Below are positions 1-9,377 of a DNA stretch of 64,000 bases, piece by piece. Under the pieces are notes generated by a model. The model saw nothing but the letters and a program-made list of their open reading frames with translations. It made no database searches and was not told the DNA's origin. Location: positions 9,971 to 73,970 of the forward strand of contig JAPOVX010000153.1 in NCBI GenBank assembly GCA_026707935.1. The letters are read 5' to 3'. Positions within the stretch are counted from its first letter, which is position 1. Each line of letters starts with the position of its first letter. The translations under genes were made by a program, and so were the position numbers. Source of the stretch: Paracoccaceae bacterium. Lineage in GTDB: Bacteria > Pseudomonadota > Alphaproteobacteria > Rhodobacterales > Rhodobacteraceae.

Positions 1-518
1 AGCCATCGGATCGACAGGGCACCAATCACCGGCGTGATGATGAAAGGCAGCAATGACACGAAAATCAACGGCCCCTTGATCATCTGCAAGGTGTTGTTTA
101 CCGCAAGCGCGATCAGGAGCCCGGTTCCAAGCACCAGTGGCAAGGTCAGAATGGTAAAGAAAAGCGTGAACCGCAGCGCCGACCAGAACCTGATGTTCAT
201 GATTTCGTGCCAGCTTCCAGCCTTCAGCGCCGCCTTCAGCTTTCCGGGCTCCAGAACGTTCCGGTAGCTCTGGAATCCAACGAACGTGGTCTCGGTCAGG
301 ATCTTCCCTGACTCGTCCAGGATCGGACGGGTTTTCAGGTCCGTCGTGCAAACGGAACCGAGGAGACCGGGTGTGCAGGTCTCGACCTCAACCCTTTCGT
401 AAACCGGCTGGGTGACGTGGAAACTCTGCCAAAGCACGGACAGGAGCGGGGCCGCAATGAAAAGAACCATCATGAAGACCGATGGCCCGACGAACAACAC
501 GAACGTCTTGTTTTTCAT
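1..518 (-). CDS. ABC transporter permease, sugar type (partial, C-terminus beyond window)
   Basis: Reading the complement from an ATG at 518 gives 172 codons without a stop, running off base 1. The protein starts MKNKTFVLFVGPSVFMM, a first membrane helix followed by PLLSVLWQSF, then a periplasmic stretch of about 80 residues with two cysteines, then further helices (ALRFTLFFTILTLPLV and LLPFIITPVIGAL). This layout matches the MalF/UgpA family of binding-protein-dependent sugar permeases. The EAA loop that contacts the ATPase would lie outside the window. The start is supported by a purine-rich GGGCGAGGCGA just upstream. The gene lies 73 bases downstream of the binding-protein gene with a GC-rich hairpin between them, so the two very likely form one importer. 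The exact substrate cannot be read from the sequence. Confidence 0.85.
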   Translation of the reverse strand, partial: MKNKTFVLFVGPSVFMMVLFIAAPLLSVLWQSFHVTQPVYERVEVETCTPGLLGSVCTTDLKTRPILDESGKILTETTFVGFQSYRNVLEPGKLKAALKAGSWHEIMNIRFWSALRFTLFFTILTLPLVLGTGLLIALAVNNTLQMIKGPLIFVSLLPFIITPVIGALSIRW

Positions 519-542
519 TCGCCTCGCCCTGGAAGCTTGCGC

Positions 543-569
543 GGGCGCCCCGGATCAGGCGGGGCGCCC
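543..569 (-). terminator. GC-rich stem-loop between binding-protein and permease genes
   Basis: GGGCGCCCC at 543-551 pairs perfectly with GGGGCGCCC at 561-569 around a 9-base loop. No T-run follows on the minus strand, so it is probably not a strong intrinsic terminator. A stem-loop at the 3' end of a binding-protein gene commonly protects that message and lowers permease expression; that role is inferred here. Confidence 0.55.
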
Positions 570-591
570 GTTACGGTGAGAACAGGCCCTG

Positions 592-1791
592 TTACAACAG
601 GCCCTTTTCCGTGGCATCAGAGACATAGGCCGCTTCGATGTCGGCGAGGGTTGTCGCCGCATCCTTGTCACCGGTCATAAAAGCGGCAAGCCCGCTGCCC
701 AGCGCACCATGCATCGACCCGATGTACTTGTTCATCGGATAGGCCACCGCGTCGCCGCCTGCCGTCGCGAATGCGCCTTGCGCGGCGTCGCCCGGAACGA
801 AGCCCGGTGCAAGCCAGATGGCGTCGTCGTTGTTTTCCTTGATGATCTCCTCGCTCATCGACGCGACGATCAGCTTGAAGGCCGCTTCGGCTTCTTCATC
901 ACTGATGTTCTTGGCGACGGCCCAGCCATCCCACCAGATCGTGGATGCAATCCGCTCGGACCCGCGCAGGCCGGCGGCCATGACGACCTTGCCGGACACC
1001 GACGATTCAGCGGGATCGTTGACCGCGCCCGCGCGGCTCGCCCAGAGGTTTGCCATCGCGATCTTGCCCTGCTGCATCTGCTTGGTGACGAAAGTCGTAT
1101 CGGATACCAGGTATTCCGGGTCCATCAGCGTGCCGAGCTTTGCCATACGCTCCAGGACCGCAAGGCCTTTTTCGTTGTTGATCGACGGGGTCCAGTCGTC
1201 ATTGAAAAACGCGCCGCCTTCGCCGAGGTAGTGGTTGACGAAGACGAATGCGAGATTCCAGCCATCCTTGGTATAATGGCCGATCGGATAGTCGACCACA
1301 GCGGCCGCCTGTATCTTTTCTGCCGCGGCAATGTACTCATCCCACGTTGCCGGGACGGCGATTCCAAGATCGCTCAGGATGTCCTCGCGATACATCAGGT
1401 GCTGGGTATTGGCGAAAGCGGCAATCGCCATGATCTTGCCGTCGATCCTGATGAACTGGTTTTCGTTCAGCGAGCCGCCATGCGCCGCGATCAGGTCGTC
1501 GAGCGGGCGAAGAAGATCCGCGTCGATCATCGGGACCGAAGTCGAGTTCGTCAGCGACGTCATCGAATATAGCGACGGATTGGCCGAAAACGCATCGACG
1601 ATTTTCAATCGATGGTCCTTGTCCAGTTCGCTCTCGACATTTCCGCATGCCTGCATCGCGGCCGTCATGATCTCATAGGCCGGGAAGGCGTTCGAGATGG
1701 TCTTGACGGGAACGGCGTTGTGGCAATGCGCCGCCGCGAAATTCGCGGTGACGGACAGAGCGCCAGCCAACAGAATGGTTTTCATTTTCAT
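592..1791 (-). CDS. Extracellular solute-binding protein, family 1 (sugar-type ABC importer)
   Basis: This 399-aa protein begins with a signal peptide (MKMKTILLAGALSVTANFAAAH, cleavage probably after AAA) and continues as a two-lobed binding protein. WDEYIAAAEKIQ and the late WWDGWAVAKN block are typical of family 1 (MalE/UgpB-like) binding proteins, and the length is normal. It would act in the periplasm, delivering substrate to the permease encoded from 518 leftwards. The start at 1791 is backed by AGGGAGG seven bases upstream. It follows the isochorismatase-like gene by 38 bases in the same direction. The family binds sugars, glycerol phosphates and other polyols, but the ligand here is unknown. 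The catabolic context suggests it imports the substrate of the operon. Confidence 0.85.
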   Translation of the reverse strand: MKMKTILLAGALSVTANFAAAHCHNAVPVKTISNAFPAYEIMTAAMQACGNVESELDKDHRLKIVDAFSANPSLYSMTSLTNSTSVPMIDADLLRPLDDLIAAHGGSLNENQFIRIDGKIMAIAAFANTQHLMYREDILSDLGIAVPATWDEYIAAAEKIQAAAVVDYPIGHYTKDGWNLAFVFVNHYLGEGGAFFNDDWTPSINNEKGLAVLERMAKLGTLMDPEYLVSDTTFVTKQMQQGKIAMANLWASRAGAVNDPAESSVSGKVVMAAGLRGSERIASTIWWDGWAVAKNISDEEAEAAFKLIVASMSEEIIKENNDDAIWLAPGFVPGDAAQGAFATAGGDAVAYPMNKYIGSMHGALGSGLAAFMTGDKDAATTLADIEAAYVSDATEKGLL

Positions 1792-1829
1792 TTCGGACCT
1801 CCCTTTGTCCTAATTGTGCCCGTGGGGCA

Positions 1830-2501
1830 TCACGTGAGCATCGCGATTACGTCGTCCGTTGTCCGGACATCTCCGAAGCTCTGATAGAATGACGTCAATC
1901 CCGCAAGGTGGTCGTCGTCGTAACGGGCCGCATTGGCGTCCTCGACCATCACCACCTTGTAGTCCAGCATCATCGCATCCCTTGCCGTGCTTTCGCTGCA
2001 CATGTTCGTCGCCGTCCCCGCCACGACCAGGTTTTCGACTCCGAGGCCCTGCAGGATGCCATGCAGGTCGGATGCACCGATTATGAAAGGCGAAAACCGT
2101 TTCTTCGTAACGATCCGGTCCCCGTCCTGCACATCGAGATCAGGATAGAGTTCATAACCGGCATTGCCGGGGGACAGCTTGCTCAGGTGGTTCTGCGCCT
2201 TGGCACTGGTGAAGAAATAGTCGTGGTAGAGCTTCCACTGGCTAGGTGCTCCTTCCTCTTCGGCGCAGCGCATGATCACCCAGATCACCGGCACGCCCTT
2301 TTCACGGCCGACCGCGGCAATCCGGTTGATATTGGGCACGATGGAAATCGCCGTATCGACCTCCGCAACGTAGAAATTCTGCATGTCGATGACCAGGAAC
2401 GCGGTCTTTGCCGCCTCGAATTCATCGAAGACTTCCAGCTTGCCACGCTTGGCCATGATCCGCTCGATCACGTAGTCCGGTATCTTCACGTTGTGCGGCA
2501 T
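1830..2501 (-). CDS. Isochorismatase-family cysteine hydrolase (amidase-like)
   Basis: This is a 223-aa member of the isochorismatase-like hydrolase superfamily. The catalytic triad is visible: Asp in FLVIDMQN near residue 39, Lys in VTKKRFSPF near residue 134, and Cys in TATNMCSESTARDAMM near residue 168. Members with a cysteine nucleophile hydrolyse amides such as N-carbamoylsarcosine, ureidoacrylate or nicotinamide; true isochorismatases lack that cysteine. A strong AGGAGGAACG precedes the ATG at 2501. A 70-base gap separates it from the oxidoreductase gene upstream, and that gap holds a palindromic operator (2533-2547), so it may head its own transcript with the binding protein and permease. 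It could release ammonia or a carbamate from the imported compound; the substrate is inferred only. Confidence 0.85.
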   Translation of the reverse strand: MPHNVKIPDYVIERIMAKRGKLEVFDEFEAAKTAFLVIDMQNFYVAEVDTAISIVPNINRIAAVGREKGVPVIWVIMRCAEEEGAPSQWKLYHDYFFTSAKAQNHLSKLSPGNAGYELYPDLDVQDGDRIVTKKRFSPFIIGASDLHGILQGLGVENLVVAGTATNMCSESTARDAMMLDYKVVMVEDANAARYDDDHLAGLTSFYQSFGDVRTTDDVIAMLT

Positions 2502-2532
2502 CGTTCCTCCTGACTCACGAAATCTCTGCCCT

Positions 2533-2547
2533 CTATGGTCCCACTAG
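2533..2547. promoter_or_regulatory. FadR/GntR-type operator site
   Basis: CTATGGTCCCACTAG contains TGGTCCCACTA, which fits the FadR-subfamily consensus TNGTNNNACNA exactly. The identical 15-mer occurs at 16638-16652, and both lie just upstream of minus-strand genes (starts 2501 and 16604). The half site CCCACTAG recurs at 11308-11315. Confidence 0.6.
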
Positions 2548-2571
2548 CGTATCAAATCAACAGCTTTTGCA

Positions 2572-4143
2572 TCATCCGCGTCCCCAACGCATGTCACCGA
2601 GAATCTCACGGGCCGCATTGTGGCCGGGCACGGCCGAAACGGCCCCGCCAGGATGGGTCGAGGCACCGCACTGGTAAAGCCCCCGGATCGGCGAGCGGTA
2701 ATCCGCATACCCGGGCACCGGCCGCATGAAGAATATCTGGTCCAGCGTCAGCTCCCCGTGCTGGCTGTTTCCGCCCGGCAGGTTGATGTCCGCCTCCATG
2801 TCCCTCGGCGTAATCAGGCGATAATCGATGACGCTATCGGAAAAACCCGGTGCGAACCGGTCCATGACGGAAAACGCGTTCTTGACCAGTTGCGGCCCTT
2901 CGCGATCCCAATCGGAGTTGAGCAGTTCGCAGGGTGTCACGCCGCCCTGAAAAACGACCACGTGCTTGTCTTCGGGCGCCAGGGTCGGATCGGCGTAGCT
3001 CGGCACGTTCGGGCTGAGGAATGGCTCGGCGGAGTACCATCCGAATTTCGCATCGTGGAACGCCTGCTCGAGAAACTCCGGCGTCGGGCAGATGTGCGCA
3101 TAGGCCGGGTACTCGACGCCGGTCTTGTCTTTCGAGAATCCCCTGTACTGAGGCAACCGGTCGACGGCGCAGAGCAACTTGAAGCTCATGCCGCGCGATC
3201 GAAAGCCCTTGATGTCATCCACGAATTCTTCCGGCAGGTGCCTGGAATCGACCATGTCGAGAAAAGTCCGCCTGGCATTCGCGTTGGAGACGACTCGCGA
3301 TGCCAGCAACTCCTCTCCCGATCTCAGGCGCACGCCCCATGCCCGACCGTCCTGGACAAGAACTTCATCCACCCACGCGTCACAGCGCACTTCCATTCCG
3401 TGCGCCTCGCCGCTCGCCTTCAGCGCCTCGGCGATCGCGCCCATGCCGCCCTTGCAGAAGCTCATTCCGGTCTGCCCAATCAGGTGCGTGACCAGGTAAA
3501 AGGCAGTGCCCGGGCTGTAGGGTCCAGCGTTGCCGCCGATCGTCGCCCAGAACATGAACTTGGCCTTGACCAGGTCGTTTTCGAACCACTGGCCCACGTA
3601 GTCATGCGCGCTCATCGAGAGCGCGTGCAGCAGGTTGTAGGTTTCCTTCTCCGCGTTTCGATAGCGCCACGCAAAACGCGCCGTCTTCCAGAGGCCAACC
3701 GGATCTTTCCGGAACGGATTGACGGGAGTCTCCAATTGCAGCTTTCGCAGGATCTCGATGGTTGACTGCAGGCGCTCAAAGAACTTCGGGTAGTTGTCGG
3801 CGTCCGATTGCGAGAATCGCGCGATCTGTTCGCGTGTCTTGACCGGGTCCTTGGAGAAGATGATCCCGTCATCCTCGGTCGGGTTGAAGACATTGGGCTG
3901 TGGATAATATTCCAGCCCGAATTTTTTCAGTTCCAGTTCCGCAATCACTTTCGGGTGCAGATGCCCCATGATGAAAGAATAGGTCGAGGCCCGGAATCCG
4001 GGCGAGAACTCCTCCGTGACGCTGGCCCCGCCCACGTAGGGTTTTTGCTCCAGAACCAGGACTTTTTTCCCCGCCCGCGCCAGGAAAGCCCCGCAAGCCA
4101 GGCCGTTGTGGCCGCCGCCTATGATGATGGCATCATGGCTCAT
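2572..4143 (-). CDS. FAD-dependent phytoene-desaturase-like oxidoreductase
   Basis: The 523-aa protein starts with a dinucleotide-binding fold (IIIGGGHNGLACGAFLARAGKKVLVLEQ, residues 5-33) followed by GGASVTEEFSPGF. It ends with a second FAD-contact block (GLYQCGASTHPGGAVSAVPGHNAAREIL). This matches the carotenoid-desaturase/PYROXD2-like branch of NAD(P)/FAD oxidoreductases, at normal length. No carotenoid or other isoprenoid genes are nearby, so carotenoid synthesis is unlikely and a catabolic dehydrogenation is more plausible. The start codon overlaps the stop of the enoyl-CoA hydratase gene (ATGA at 4140-4143), indicating translational coupling. The substrate is not deducible. Confidence 0.8.
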   Translation of the reverse strand: MSHDAIIIGGGHNGLACGAFLARAGKKVLVLEQKPYVGGASVTEEFSPGFRASTYSFIMGHLHPKVIAELELKKFGLEYYPQPNVFNPTEDDGIIFSKDPVKTREQIARFSQSDADNYPKFFERLQSTIEILRKLQLETPVNPFRKDPVGLWKTARFAWRYRNAEKETYNLLHALSMSAHDYVGQWFENDLVKAKFMFWATIGGNAGPYSPGTAFYLVTHLIGQTGMSFCKGGMGAIAEALKASGEAHGMEVRCDAWVDEVLVQDGRAWGVRLRSGEELLASRVVSNANARRTFLDMVDSRHLPEEFVDDIKGFRSRGMSFKLLCAVDRLPQYRGFSKDKTGVEYPAYAHICPTPEFLEQAFHDAKFGWYSAEPFLSPNVPSYADPTLAPEDKHVVVFQGGVTPCELLNSDWDREGPQLVKNAFSVMDRFAPGFSDSVIDYRLITPRDMEADINLPGGNSQHGELTLDQIFFMRPVPGYADYRSPIRGLYQCGASTHPGGAVSAVPGHNAAREILGDMRWGRG

Positions 4144-4928
4144 TCGCCCTTGAACTCCGGTTTGCGCTTTTCGAGAAAGGCATCGAGCCCTTCCTTGCGG
4201 TCTTCCGAGAACATCAGGAGCGCGGACAGGTCTCCGCTTTCGGTCAGCGCCTGGTCAAAGGTCTGGTGTCCCGAGCGGTTGATCGCCTGCTTGACCGCCA
4301 TCACCGACAGCGGTGCGGACGCGGCGATTTCGCCGGCGATTTCAACGGCTTTCGAGACCGCACCGCCTGCCGGCGTCACGTGGTTCAGCAACCCGAGCGC
4401 CAGGGCTTCGTCCGCGCCGACCCGGCGTCCGGTGAAGGCTAGCTCCCGGGCCTTGCGTTCGCCGACGGCACTCGCAAGTGACCAGGCTCCTCCAAGGATG
4501 GGAAAAAGCCCGAGCCTCGCCTCGGTCATCCCCAGCTTCGCGGTCTCCGACCCGACAATGAAATCGCAGCGCAGAGCGAGCTCCAGCCCGCCACCGACGG
4601 CGTATCCCTCGACCGCCGCGATGACCGGCTTGGTATAGCGCGCAAGAAACCGCATGAATTCATGCCAGACGGACTGGTTGTGGCGATATCGGTACTTGTC
4701 GAAAGCAGCCATGTCGGATGACGCGGTTCCCTTCACGTCTCCGCCGGCACAAAAGGCGATCTTGTCGCCGGTCAGCACGACGGCTGCAATGGAGCTGTCA
4801 AGTTCCCACCTCTCCATCGCCGCCCGCGTCTCGGAGAGCATCGTGTCGGTGAGTGCATTTCGTGCCTCGGGCCGCGTGAACCGGATCACCCCGGCGGCCC
4901 CGTCGACAAAGCTCTGGGTTTCAGCCAT
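4140..4928 (-). CDS. Enoyl-CoA hydratase/isomerase family protein
   Basis: A crotonase-fold protein of 262 aa from the ATG at 4928 (MAETQSF). The oxyanion-hole segments are GDKIAFCAGGDVKG and EGYAVGGGLELALRCDF; both usual catalytic glutamates appear to be present (GGGLELAL and MTEARLG). Members hydrate enoyl-CoA thioesters or isomerise or cleave related acyl-CoAs. I chose the ATG over an upstream in-frame GTG because GGTGAAG sits at ribosome-binding distance from it. The gene overlaps the tautomerase stop by eight bases and shares an ATGA with the following oxidoreductase gene. With the ADP-forming acyl-CoA synthetase, aldehyde dehydrogenase and SDR it forms a plausible CoA-dependent degradation route. 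Confidence 0.85.
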   Translation of the reverse strand: MAETQSFVDGAAGVIRFTRPEARNALTDTMLSETRAAMERWELDSSIAAVVLTGDKIAFCAGGDVKGTASSDMAAFDKYRYRHNQSVWHEFMRFLARYTKPVIAAVEGYAVGGGLELALRCDFIVGSETAKLGMTEARLGLFPILGGAWSLASAVGERKARELAFTGRRVGADEALALGLLNHVTPAGGAVSKAVEIAGEIAASAPLSVMAVKQAINRSGHQTFDQALTESGDLSALLMFSEDRKEGLDAFLEKRKPEFKGE

Positions 4929-5121
4929 GGCCTTCACCGCACAGGATCACCGGCTTGCCGCCGACCGCATAGTCGCCGTCCCTGACCTCGTTGACAAAGA
5001 CCCGCACCTGCCGTGGTTCGGCCCCCAGCACATCGACGACTGCATCCGTCAAGCGCGCCATCAGCGCGCGCTTCACTTCCGGCTCTCGCCCCTCGATGAT
5101 GGTAACGCTTACGATCGCCAT
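4921..5121 (-). CDS. 4-oxalocrotonate tautomerase-like small protein lacking Pro-1
   Basis: The 66-aa protein has the length and pattern of the 4-oxalocrotonate tautomerase superfamily (ITIIEGR-like N-terminal strand, EVKRALMARLTDAVVDVLG helix, then VRVFVNEVRDGDYAVGG). Active family members keep a proline directly after the initiator Met as the catalytic base, but here the codons read ATG GCG, giving Ala-1. I checked the base calls on the complement, and no in-frame upstream start restores a proline. The protein may therefore have lost tautomerase activity or use a different mechanism. AGAGGGCG precedes the start. It is embedded in the catabolic operon between the SDR and hydratase genes. Confidence 0.8.
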   Translation of the reverse strand: MAIVSVTIIEGREPEVKRALMARLTDAVVDVLGAEPRQVRVFVNEVRDGDYAVGGKPVILCGEGHG

Positions 5122-5138
5122 GTTCGCCCTCTCGTGAA

Positions 5139-5897
5139 TTAGTGAATCACGCCGCCGCCATCGACGCCTAGCGACTGGCCGCTTACAAAACCCGCGTGAT
5201 CGCTGAGGAAGAACGCGCAGGGTCCCACAAGGTCCTCCGGTTGCTGATCGCGCGAAATGGACCGTGCCGCGGCGATCGCCGGCGCCCGGTCGGCGATCCC
5301 GTCACGCGCCAGTACGCCTTCGCTCATCGTCAAACCGGGCGCGATGGTGTTCACGCGGATGTTTTTCGGCCCCAGTTCCCGAATCAGCGACCGGGTCATG
5401 GCGAGAACTGCCCCTTTCGAAGCGTCGTAATGCAGCATGCCCGGGTATCCGTGAAAAATCCGGTTCGTCGAAATCATGACGATGGACCCGCCTCCTGCGC
5501 GCTCCATCGCGGGAACGGCAGCACGCGTACAAAGCCAGGGGCCCTTGACATTGACAGCCATGACCCGGTCCCAGAGGTCCGGTTCGATCTCGTCGTGCAT
5601 CGCGATCGGAAGGATCGCGAAAAGAGCGGCATTGTTGACCAGACCGTCCAGGCCGCCGAACGCCTCCTCGGCCCGCGCAACCATCGCTTCACAGTCTTCC
5701 GGACGGGTTACGTCAACCCGTGCGGCTTTCGCCTCCCCGCCGGAAGCCCTGATCTTCGCCGCCCCGGGTTCGGGGTCGTCGATGTCGGCCAGCACGACCC
5801 TGGCGCCCATTGTTGCGAACCCTTCGGCCAGGGCCGCGCCGATTCCCTGGGCCGCGCCGGTCACGATTATCCGCTTGCCGTCGAGCATCCTATCCAT
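5139..5897 (-). CDS. SDR-family oxidoreductase
   Basis: A 252-aa classical short-chain dehydrogenase. The cofactor loop is [13 protein letters not shown] (residues 10-22), followed by a strand ending VLADID, which favours NAD. NNAA is present, and the catalytic Ser, Tyr and Lys lie in [15 protein letters not shown] and HYDASKGAV. The C-terminal GQSLGVDGG is typical. The family oxidises or reduces alcohols, ketones and sugars. The start overlaps the aldehyde dehydrogenase stop by eight bases; an alternative Met lies three codons in. In this operon it probably acts before or beside the aldehyde dehydrogenase. Confidence 0.88.
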   Translation of the reverse strand: MDRMLDGKRIIVTGAAQGIGAALAEGFATMGARVVLADIDDPEPGAAKIRASGGEAKAARVDVTRPEDCEAMVARAEEAFGGLDGLVNNAALFAILPIAMHDEIEPDLWDRVMAVNVKGPWLCTRAAVPAMERAGGGSIVMISTNRIFHGYPGMLHYDASKGAVLAMTRSLIRELGPKNIRVNTIAPGLTMSEGVLARDGIADRAPAIAAARSISRDQQPEDLVGPCAFFLSDHAGFVSGQSLGVDGGGVIH

Positions 5898-7308
5898 GGG
5901 AAATCACGGTCGTCTTGGTTTCCGTGTAGTTCATCCAGGAATGCAACCCGCCCTCACGGCCGACGCCCGAGGACTTGTAGCCTCCGAATGGCGCGTTGAG
6001 CTCTCGCTGGAAGACCGAGTTCACCATCATGGTACCGGTCCGAACCCCCCTTGCGACACGCATCGCCCGGCCGATATCCCTGGTCCAGACATATCCGGCC
6101 AGTCCGTGATCACTGTCGTTGGCCAACGCGATCGCTTCAGCCTCGTTCGAAAATCTCCGAAACGCGGCAACCGGTCCGAAGACCTCTTCTCTCCAGAGCG
6201 GGCAGTCGCTCGATGCGACCTCGATGGCCCCCGGCCTTATGAAGAAACCATCTCCGAAACAGTCTCCGCCGAAGAGGGTCCGGCCGTTGCCGGGATTGTA
6301 GTACGACGCGACCCGGTCCCGGTGTTGGCCGGATATCATCGGCCCGACGAGTACGCCGTCCTCGCGAGGGTTCCCGACATTCAATCCCAGGGCGGCACTG
6401 GAAAACGCCGCCCGGAATTCGTCGGAGATTCCCTCGTGTACGAGGACGCGGGTGCCGTTGAGGCAGGCTTCGCCGTTGTTGCCGTATGCCGACATGACCG
6501 CACCGCGAACCGCAGCCTGCATGTCCGCATCGTCGAAGACAATGGTGGCGGACTTGCCGCCAAGCTCGGTCACGCACGGCAGGTGCCGGCGCGCGGCGGC
6601 CTCGGCAACGGCGGCACCGCCGGCATGCCCGCCGGTAAAGGAAATCATGTCGATCCCGTTAGCTTCCGTCAATGCCGCGCCAGTCGTGGCGCCGCGCCCG
6701 TTGACGACGTTCAGCACGTCCCCGGGCAGCCCGGCGCCCTGAATCAGTTCAGCCAACCGCCGGGAAACCTGCGGCGCCAATTCCGACGGTTTCCACACGA
6801 CCGAATTGCCCGCCGCAAGCGCGGGCGCCAGTTTCACGGTCGATAGCGCGACCGGCACGTTCCATGGAGTGAACATCGCGCAAACCCCGATTGGCTCCTG
6901 CTCCACGATGACCGTGGACCGGGGTGTCTGCGCGTGGACCTGCCCGGTGAGCGTCGTCAGGAAATCGGCGAAATAGTCGAACCAGGCCGCGCCAATTTTC
7001 AGCTGGCCGCGCACGGCCATTGGGACGATTCCGACTTCCGCGATTTGCAGTTCGGCAATCTCGTCCGCGGCGTCGCGTATGGCCGATGCCGCACGCCTGA
7101 GCACCGATTGCCGTTCCGGGATCGACGCCCGTGACCAGGCACCGGCATCGAAGGCGCGCCTGGCTGCCTCGACGGCCTCGCCGACCTGGGTCGTGCCCGC
7201 CTCGCGAAATGTCGCGATCGGCCTGCCGGTCGAAGGATCGATATCCTCGATCAAGGGCCCGTCGCCTTCGACGTCCCGTCCGTCGATCAGGTTCAGGACT
7301 TCTTTCAT
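5890..7308 (-). CDS. NAD(P)-dependent aldehyde dehydrogenase
   Basis: A 472-aa aldehyde dehydrogenase of normal length. Visible landmarks are [22 protein letters not shown] with the catalytic-site Asn, WKPSE for cofactor binding, the general-base Glu in VTELGGKSA, and the nucleophilic Cys in [12 protein letters not shown]. The C-terminal [14 protein letters not shown] is also standard. It oxidises an aldehyde to its acid. The ATG overlaps the stop of the acyl-CoA synthetase gene (ATGA at 7305-7308). The acid product could be activated to a CoA thioester by that synthetase, which fits the hydratase two genes further on. Confidence 0.9.
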   Translation of the reverse strand: MKEVLNLIDGRDVEGDGPLIEDIDPSTGRPIATFREAGTTQVGEAVEAARRAFDAGAWSRASIPERQSVLRRAASAIRDAADEIAELQIAEVGIVPMAVRGQLKIGAAWFDYFADFLTTLTGQVHAQTPRSTVIVEQEPIGVCAMFTPWNVPVALSTVKLAPALAAGNSVVWKPSELAPQVSRRLAELIQGAGLPGDVLNVVNGRGATTGAALTEANGIDMISFTGGHAGGAAVAEAAARRHLPCVTELGGKSATIVFDDADMQAAVRGAVMSAYGNNGEACLNGTRVLVHEGISDEFRAAFSSAALGLNVGNPREDGVLVGPMISGQHRDRVASYYNPGNGRTLFGGDCFGDGFFIRPGAIEVASSDCPLWREEVFGPVAAFRRFSNEAEAIALANDSDHGLAGYVWTRDIGRAMRVARGVRTGTMMVNSVFQRELNAPFGGYKSSGVGREGGLHSWMNYTETKTTVISHG

Positions 7309-9377
7309 TCAGTCTCGTCCGCAATCACCAGGTCAACGCCGAAGGCGCCTTCCTGCGCCACGATCAAGGGGTTGATTTCCAGTGACGGCAACCCCGGTGC
7401 AGCGGACGCCAGGCCCTTGACGGCATCCAGGAGCGCGCTCCGGTCCAGCGCGGGCGCACCGCGCCAGCCATCCAACATCATGGACATCCTGACGGAGCCA
7501 AGCATCAGTTCAGCATCCCCCTCCGAAATCGGCGACTTGAGATAACCGAGATCGTCGAAGAGCGCGCACATCGTGCCTCCTGACCCCAACAGGACCAGTG
7601 GCCCGAAATGCGGGTCCCGCCGAACGCCGAGCAGGAACTCGGCTCCGTGCACCATCGCCTGGGCGATGATGGACAGCCCGGGAAACCGGGCCCCGTGTTC
7701 CGCAACCTTCGCCGACAAGTCATCGAAGGCACGGCGGACATCCGCCTTCGACCCGAGGCGGAGCCGGACTCCGTCCAGCTCCGTTCGGTGCCTCAAACCG
7801 GGCGCGGTCAGCTTGAGCACGATTTCCGAATATTCGTCCAAAGCATCCAGTGCATCGGCCTCATCCGAAACCGGGTGGTTGTCGACCATGGCGACGCCGG
7901 CATCGGCCAGCGCCGCAGGGACGTCGTCGGTCGTCGGGGCTGGTGCTTTTGGCCACCCATGCGCCTTTGCGAATGCCTTGCCGGCACGGACCAGCTTTGC
8001 AACCGACCGGGTCGCAACGGTGGGGTCGTCGAAAACCGCGAGACCCGCCCTGACCAGTTCCCGCCGGTCGTCTCCGTGAAAGTTCCCTGCAATGGCGATC
8101 AGCTGGCCAGGGTTGCCGCTCGGCAATTCCACGAGTCGGGGCAGAATTCCCGTGCGCGTGCGCGGGACAAGCGGAACGTGGCTGATGTAGCCGAGCATGG
8201 TCGGATGTCCGCGCTCCGTTCCCCATTTCAGGTGGCCGCCGGTTATCGCCATGTTGCTCATTGACGGGGCCGAGATGTCGATCGGATTGCGGTCGTTGAC
8301 GAAGGAATTTGCCTCTTTCAATTCCGTGAGCTCACAAGGCGAATACCCGGGCAATTCCAGGCCGCCCGTTGCGGCGGCATCCGAAATCATGACCGCCCCG
8401 CCGCCCGATACCGACACCGCGGCGACCTCGTTCGACGCCGGCACCACCCCTGCATTGCACGCCGCAGCAAGATCGATCAGTTCACTGATCGAACCCGCCC
8501 GCAGCACGCCGTACTGGGCAAGGAGATCGCCAACGACGCGATCCTCCACATACATTGCCGCCGTATGCCCGGCCGCCGCAGCGCCCCCGAGCGGAGTCGT
8601 TCCCACCTTCAGGATCACCACGGGCTTGCGTGCAGACCGCGCCAGTTCCAGTGCCTGCAGCAGCTTCAGGCCCCTGCTGGCGTCTTCCATGTAGACGGCA
8701 ATGGTTTTCGTGGCATCGTCGGCTGCGAAATACGCAACGGCATCCGCAACATCGATATCCGCCTGGTTTCCGGTTGAAATCCAGTTCGCGATCCCAAGGC
8801 CCCGGTCGCGCAACTGGGCGAACATCTGGATGCCCACCGCACCGGACTGGCTTGCAACGGAAAGCGTTCCGATTTCAGGCCAGCCGTGACCATCGTGATG
8901 TTCGGGTGCCGAAGAAAAACTCGCGACGAAGCCCGAAGCCAATGACATGACGCCCATGCAATTCGGACCGATCATCCGCATTCCGAAGGACCTGGCGATG
9001 TCCAGGAGCTCCTGCTGGCGAGCGGCGCCATCCGGGCCGGCTTCGGCAAACTGGGCGCCATAGACGATGGCGACCTTCGCGCCTTTCTCCCCCGCCGCGA
9101 CGAGATTTTCCCTGACTTGCGGTGCGGGCACCGCGATGACAGCGACATCCGGGGCTTCCGGCAATTCGCCGACCGTCCGAAAAGCCGTCACGCCCTGGAC
9201 CACGTCGTTCCTGGCGTTCACGGGGTAGAGCCGACCCCGATACCCCCGCTCCAGGCAGAATTTCAGCGCCCGCCCGCCGAACTTCATCGGATCGGTGGAT
9301 GCGCCGATGATCGCGGCACTGGACGGTGCAAAACACCTCGCGAGTTTCGCGGCTTCGGAGCGGTCCAGCTCGATCAT
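7305..9377 (-). CDS. ADP-forming acetate--CoA ligase family protein (acyl-CoA synthetase)
   Basis: A 690-aa fused alpha-beta acyl-CoA synthetase (NDP-forming). The N-terminal CoA-binding Rossmann domain reads [19 protein letters not shown], followed by succinyl-CoA-ligase-like domains with the phosphohistidine region [15 protein letters not shown] and [12 protein letters not shown]. The C-terminal ATP-grasp part includes [18 protein letters not shown] and LEINPLIV. The length equals full-size ACD proteins. It would convert an acid, ATP and CoA to acyl-CoA, ADP and phosphate. It overlaps both neighbours by ATGA junctions. The acyl substrate is unknown. Confidence 0.85.
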   Translation of the reverse strand: MIELDRSEAAKLARCFAPSSAAIIGASTDPMKFGGRALKFCLERGYRGRLYPVNARNDVVQGVTAFRTVGELPEAPDVAVIAVPAPQVRENLVAAGEKGAKVAIVYGAQFAEAGPDGAARQQELLDIARSFGMRMIGPNCMGVMSLASGFVASFSSAPEHHDGHGWPEIGTLSVASQSGAVGIQMFAQLRDRGLGIANWISTGNQADIDVADAVAYFAADDATKTIAVYMEDASRGLKLLQALELARSARKPVVILKVGTTPLGGAAAAGHTAAMYVEDRVVGDLLAQYGVLRAGSISELIDLAAACNAGVVPASNEVAAVSVSGGGAVMISDAAATGGLELPGYSPCELTELKEANSFVNDRNPIDISAPSMSNMAITGGHLKWGTERGHPTMLGYISHVPLVPRTRTGILPRLVELPSGNPGQLIAIAGNFHGDDRRELVRAGLAVFDDPTVATRSVAKLVRAGKAFAKAHGWPKAPAPTTDDVPAALADAGVAMVDNHPVSDEADALDALDEYSEIVLKLTAPGLRHRTELDGVRLRLGSKADVRRAFDDLSAKVAEHGARFPGLSIIAQAMVHGAEFLLGVRRDPHFGPLVLLGSGGTMCALFDDLGYLKSPISEGDAELMLGSVRMSMMLDGWRGAPALDRSALLDAVKGLASAAPGLPSLEINPLIVAQEGAFGVDLVIADETE

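Noticed and set aside
709..1572. Long plus-strand frame (287 aa) opposite the binding-protein gene
   Set aside because: It is the complement of a well-supported binding-protein gene and has the Arg/Val-rich bias of an antisense frame, without family motifs.
2620..3765. 381-aa plus-strand frame opposite the FAD oxidoreductase
   Set aside because: Antisense shadow of a GC-rich gene; no domain or ribosome-binding site.
2572..4143. Calling the FAD oxidoreductase a carotenoid biosynthesis enzyme
   Set aside because: The fold is shared, but no phytoene synthase or other carotenoid gene is near and the operon is catabolic.
5476..6846. 456-aa plus-strand frame opposite SDR and aldehyde dehydrogenase genes
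   Set aside because: Spans the complement of two clear genes; composition is antisense-like.
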